Shown here one piece after another: positions 61,042-64,000 of a stretch of DNA of 64,000 bases. Below the pieces are notes generated by a model, which saw nothing but the letters and a program-made list of their open reading frames with translations, made no database searches and was not told where the DNA came from. The stretch is taken from assembly GCA_942491735.1 (NCBI GenBank), contig CALOCN010000018.1, forward strand, positions 26,507-90,506, read 5' to 3'. The DNA is from CALOCN01 sp942491735. GTDB taxonomy: Bacteria > Eisenbacteria > RBG-16-71-46 > JABDJR01. Positions within the stretch are counted from its first letter, which is position 1. Every line of letters starts with the position of its first letter. Made by a program: the position numbers and the translations under genes.

Positions 61042-62646
61042 ATGCAGAAGCATGCAACCAAACAGCACAAAGTTCTGTGTCCATTGTTCGACTCCTGTGA
61101 CCGAGAAAATGATGTCAGAGGCAAGGCATCCTTTCTCACCACTCTCGAGTCTTCCTTGCGTGGCAACGTGGAAAACAAGCTCGAAGATGGTGACGGCTTT
61201 GCAGTCACTTGGCCAGCATTCACGGCTGCTGTCCAACTGGTCACTGTCTCCTGCTTTGACAAAATGAAACAGAACATCAAAGATGCGAACCCCGCCAAGT
61301 GTGCCAGCCAGAATCTCAAAGAGCTGGCCAAGACCTTCAAGCACAATGTGAAAGAGTTGATCTCTGCTGGTCAGTGTGATCACAATTTGAACCTTGTGAT
61401 GCTCCGATCTTTCCTTTCTGCTGATTGCGATGATGCAACCAAGCATCAACTTTTGACCCTTCAAGGTCAACTGGAAAGGGCTCTGGTGCAGATTGGGTTC
61501 ATGGAACCTGCCGCAGTGACCAAATGCCTTTCGGATGAAGAGCTGGACTGCAAGATGGTCTGCAGCACTGCAGTGGATCACTGCATCAAGGCGACCGCAG
61601 AGGACTGCTGGCCCCCTGCTGTGCATGCCAAAGATGCCAAGAATCCTCCCGCTGACTTTGGAGGTGCGGGTACCCATGGTGCTCACACTCTCATGCATCA
61701 GGGAGGTCACCCTCCCTCAAGCTCCAATGGCAACAACAGCAATGGACACGGATCTCGAGGTCCTTGCTGCAATTGCGGAGGGCCCCACTTCAAGCGTGAT
61801 TGCCCTGATTTGAGTGGAGGCAAGCCCAAGGGAGGTCATTCAACAGCCTCAGGCTGTCAGAATGGCAATGGCACTCCGGCGCAACAGGATTCGCGCAGCC
61901 CAAAGCACTGCAAGGGTTGGCGACACCGCAAGGACCCTGGTGGTGCTGACACCATGACGCGCAATGGCAAGCGCTGCTGCTGGTGCCTTAAGTGCAAGCA
62001 CTGGGTTGTCTCCCACACTGCGGAGACTCACACTGGCGGACGGGGTGCAGGAACCCCCGCCCAAGCCTCCAACGCTTCCGCATCTCCGACGGCTCACATG
62101 GCTCTCATCCAGGAACCCTCCGCCTGGAATTTTGCCCTGGAGACTGGACTCAAGGTTCTGTTGATCTGCGACATGGTGTTCCTTTTGATCTGGAGTTGGT
62201 TGGCTTTCACCATCCTTGGTCCAGTGATGATCTCCGTCCTGCAAATGGTCATCGCCGCATCTCAAGCCTCAATGGGAATGGGAGCTGACTTGGCCTCTTG
62301 TTGGCTTTCGAGCGGCTACTCTGCTCTTGCGGGTTTCATCCCGATGGTCCTCCATTCCTTCACTTGGCACATTGGTGAACATGGTTGGTTGTCGCTTGCT
62401 GCCCCGGTGCTCTGTTTGGTCCTTTCGGCAGTGATTTGTTGGGTCAAATTTTATCCACCCAAGGACACTGTTCTGGCGGACGATGACCCCCAGCCTGTCT
62501 CGCGCTCCGCTGAGTGCCGCATGAACCATTTGATGCACAAGCAGTGCCGCAAAATGGGCAAGACATGCACCGGAAGCATCCGTCATCACAGATTTCATTG
62601 CAAGCACCTGACGCAACTTCGCTCAGCTGGATACTTTCCACCGTGA
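61042..62646 (+). CDS. Gag-like polyprotein with CCHC knuckle and hydrophobic block
   Basis: A 534-residue open frame, probably 5'-truncated. Residues 1-210 are a helical Gag (LFDSCDRENDVRGKASFL, KELAKTFKHNVKEL). Near 245 is the zinc knuckle CCNCGGPHFKRDCPDL (C-x2-C-x4-H-x4-C), and then a second Cys/His-rich patch. Residues about 370-475 contain two or three membrane-type segments (VLLICDMVFLLIWSWLAFTIL and later ones), which is odd for Gag. It ends in TGA at 62644-62646, but the same frame continues beyond as recognisable Pol sequence. Confidence 0.7.
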   Translation: MQKHATKQHKVLCPLFDSCDRENDVRGKASFLTTLESSLRGNVENKLEDGDGFAVTWPAFTAAVQLVTVSCFDKMKQNIKDANPAKCASQNLKELAKTFKHNVKELISAGQCDHNLNLVMLRSFLSADCDDATKHQLLTLQGQLERALVQIGFMEPAAVTKCLSDEELDCKMVCSTAVDHCIKATAEDCWPPAVHAKDAKNPPADFGGAGTHGAHTLMHQGGHPPSSSNGNNSNGHGSRGPCCNCGGPHFKRDCPDLSGGKPKGGHSTASGCQNGNGTPAQQDSRSPKHCKGWRHRKDPGGADTMTRNGKRCCWCLKCKHWVVSHTAETHTGGRGAGTPAQASNASASPTAHMALIQEPSAWNFALETGLKVLLICDMVFLLIWSWLAFTILGPVMISVLQMVIAASQASMGMGADLASCWLSSGYSALAGFIPMVLHSFTWHIGEHGWLSLAAPVLCLVLSAVICWVKFYPPKDTVLADDDPQPVSRSAECRMNHLMHKQCRKMGKTCTGSIRHHRFHCKHLTQLRSAGYFPP

Positions 62647-63973
62647 GCCCCTACAATTGAAGCACGTCGCGTAATCCACGAGTGCGAAGAACTCCTCAAG
62701 CGCGGATGTCCTCACCGCCCTGGAAAACGTCATGCCAATGGTCCCAAGTGCGTCCCTCCGCACCGCCGTCGCAAGGTGTCTCCGACCCGATTCCCATCGG
62801 AACCTACCTTCAATCGGCCCTCTCGTCCCAGCCATCATCGTCACTGCAGTGCTGGTGAACGCAACTGGTGCTCCGCAACACCCAGCGGTCATCACGACGG
62901 ACCAAGTCCAGCTCCGCAGTTGACAGAATCTCAGCTGGAAGCGGTTCATCACCTGGCTTTTGACATGGAAATTTCCCGTGCGGCAGGCGACAAAGCTGAT
63001 GCACCTCTCTCCATTGCCAAAAAATGGGCATCACGTGTCACCTCCAGTGCTCCGGACAAGTTTTGTCACTTGATTCCTGCCACTGATTCCTTCGATGTCA
63101 TTTGGGATTCTGGTGCCAGCTGCTCGATTACTTTTTCGAAGGATGACTTCGTGGGCGAACTCGAATCTGTCGACAAGCTCACCAGGCTTTGCGGTGTCTG
63201 CAAAGGGCTTGACATTGCTGGCCATGGGCTGGTGTCCTGGAATGTCCCTGGATGCGTCGGGTGGTCTCCGTGCGATCACGGTTCCTGCTTGCTTTGTCCC
63301 CTCGAGTTCTGTCTGCTTGTTGAGCATGACCAGCCTTCTCTCGACTTGTGATGATGAGTGTGTCTGCCATGATGCCAAGAGAATGATGCTGTCTGGCCGT
63401 GAAGATGACCCCACTTGTGGAGAAGTTGCTGTGACAGTCAATCCAAAAAATAATTTGCCAACTTGCTCTGCTTGTTGCAGAAACACGGCATGTTTTGCAG
63501 CTGCTGCTCTGAATTCCATTCTCTCCACCATTCATGCTGACAACATGAACCTTTCGAATGTGGAGAAGGAACTGCTCAAGTGGCATCAATGCCTTGGCCA
63601 CATGGACTTTGAAAAGGTTAAATTTCTGATGCGTTCCGGCATCCTGGCAAACTCTGAAGCCGCTCGACGCCTTCATGCAGCGGCTTGCAAATTATCTTCT
63701 GCTCCAAAATGCGCGGCTTGCCAGTTTGGCAAACAACGTTGATGTTCCGCCCCTGGCATGAAGAAAACCACCATCTGCGATGCTGCAGGATCCCTCAAGC
63801 AAGGTCACCTTCATCCAGGACAGTGTGTCTCAGTCGATCACTTCGTCTGTTCGACGAAAGGTCGACTCTTCACGTCACGCAGAAAATCGTCACTGAAGGA
63901 CATGTGTTCCGGCAGTTGTATCTTCGTCGATCATGCATCAGGACACGTGCACATCAATTTCAATGACACCTGA
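62647..63973 (+). pseudogene. Pol fragment: protease, pre-integrase, start of integrase
   Basis: In the Gag frame after the stop come a His/Arg-rich linker and the protease motif VIWDSGASCSITFSKDDF (Asp-Ser-Gly). Near 63240 the frame shifts, and DASGGLRAITVPACFVPSS continues it. The pre-integrase zinc domain follows (LLKWHQCLGHMDFEKVKFLMRSG, CAACQFGKQ). An in-frame TGA at 63734-63742 is followed without frame change by SLKQGHLHPGQCVSVDHFVCSTKGR and GSCIFVDHASGHVHINF, the integrase catalytic core start (first Asp). One frameshift and two stops mean this copy is not functional as read. Confidence 0.72.
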
Positions 63974-64000
63974 ACACGCATGAAATGTCCAAGGCAAAGG

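Larger units (their letters stand above)
61030..64000 (+). mobile_element. Ty1/copia-type LTR retrotransposon, internal part, both ends missing
   Basis: Lower GC, Cys/His/Ser-rich eukaryotic coding sequence. In order there is a Gag-like domain, a CCHC zinc knuckle, an unusual hydrophobic block, an aspartic protease, a GAG-pre-integrase zinc domain and the first part of an integrase core. This order (protease before integrase, reverse transcriptase expected after) defines the copia class. The Gag and pre-integrase style resembles elements abundant in diatoms and other stramenopiles. The left end is cut by a junction near 61030; the right end runs out of the window. No LTR is visible. Confidence 0.8.

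Overview
The window is a composite. Positions 1 to about 54,670 are a coherent, GC-rich actinobacterial chromosome segment (class Actinomycetes). The evidence is a Pup-proteasome locus (arc, dop, pup, prcB, prcA, pafA), rbpA behind a SigR-type promoter, the mycothiol ligase gene mshC with its usual partners, polyprenol-phosphate-mannose synthase next to lnt, maltokinase, and many genes that begin with no room for a ribosome-binding site, 6-8 bases after a TAnnnT hexamer (leaderless starts). From about 54,670 to 57,945 the sequence is a gammaproteobacterial-type flagellar operon (flgG-flgH-flgI-flgJ'). From about 57,950 to 61,025 it is a frameshift-rich, alphaproteobacterial-looking minus-strand cluster (bufC/hvfC-type, DoxX, DUF3179, YiiX-like). 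From about 61,030 to the end it is a lower-GC eukaryotic Ty1/copia-type retrotransposon of the kind common in diatoms and other stramenopiles. The abrupt changes, each cutting a gene, indicate a chimeric metagenomic assembly rather than natural transfer.

Layout of the actinobacterial part. 1-12 kb: UvrA paralogue (cut by the left edge), amidase, glycerophosphodiesterase, rbpA, class I aldolase, ppm1, lnt (one frameshift), a shrunken amidohydrolase, acyl-CoA dehydrogenase, M24 peptidase, and a 5'-3' exonuclease gene with three frame breaks. 12-28 kb: helY, diacylglycerol kinase, tatC, tatA, a zinc-ribbon protein, two FKBP isomerases, pafA-prcA-prcB-pup reading left, dop plus a secreted CAP protein reading right, arc and trmI reading left. 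28-34 kb: M50 protease, RecB-family nuclease, ABC ATPase with FtsX-like permease, HAD hydrolase. 34-54 kb: metH, pgi, gnd, mshC-SCO1664-DUF3090-phosphatase, corA, uppP, F420-type oxidoreductase, aldo/keto reductase, maltokinase, AidB-like dehydrogenase, DUF2505, zapE, RibD-like reductase and a broken ATP-dependent DNA ligase.

Functionally the segment joins regulated protein turnover (Pup tagging by PafA, Pup maturation and removal by Dop, unfolding by ARC, degradation by PrcAB), thiol redox chemistry (mycothiol, SigR-type control of rbpA), cell-envelope lipid chemistry (Ppm1, Lnt, UppP, Tat) and central carbon metabolism.

The most unusual signal is in the intergenic DNA. A 125-bp element is built of three 19-base direct units, an 11-base centre and three 19-base inverted units. 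It occurs in three complete copies (40,586; 51,260; 51,414) and one shortened copy (33,375). Three further small families of imperfect palindromes also sit between genes. I do not recognise any of them as a described family.
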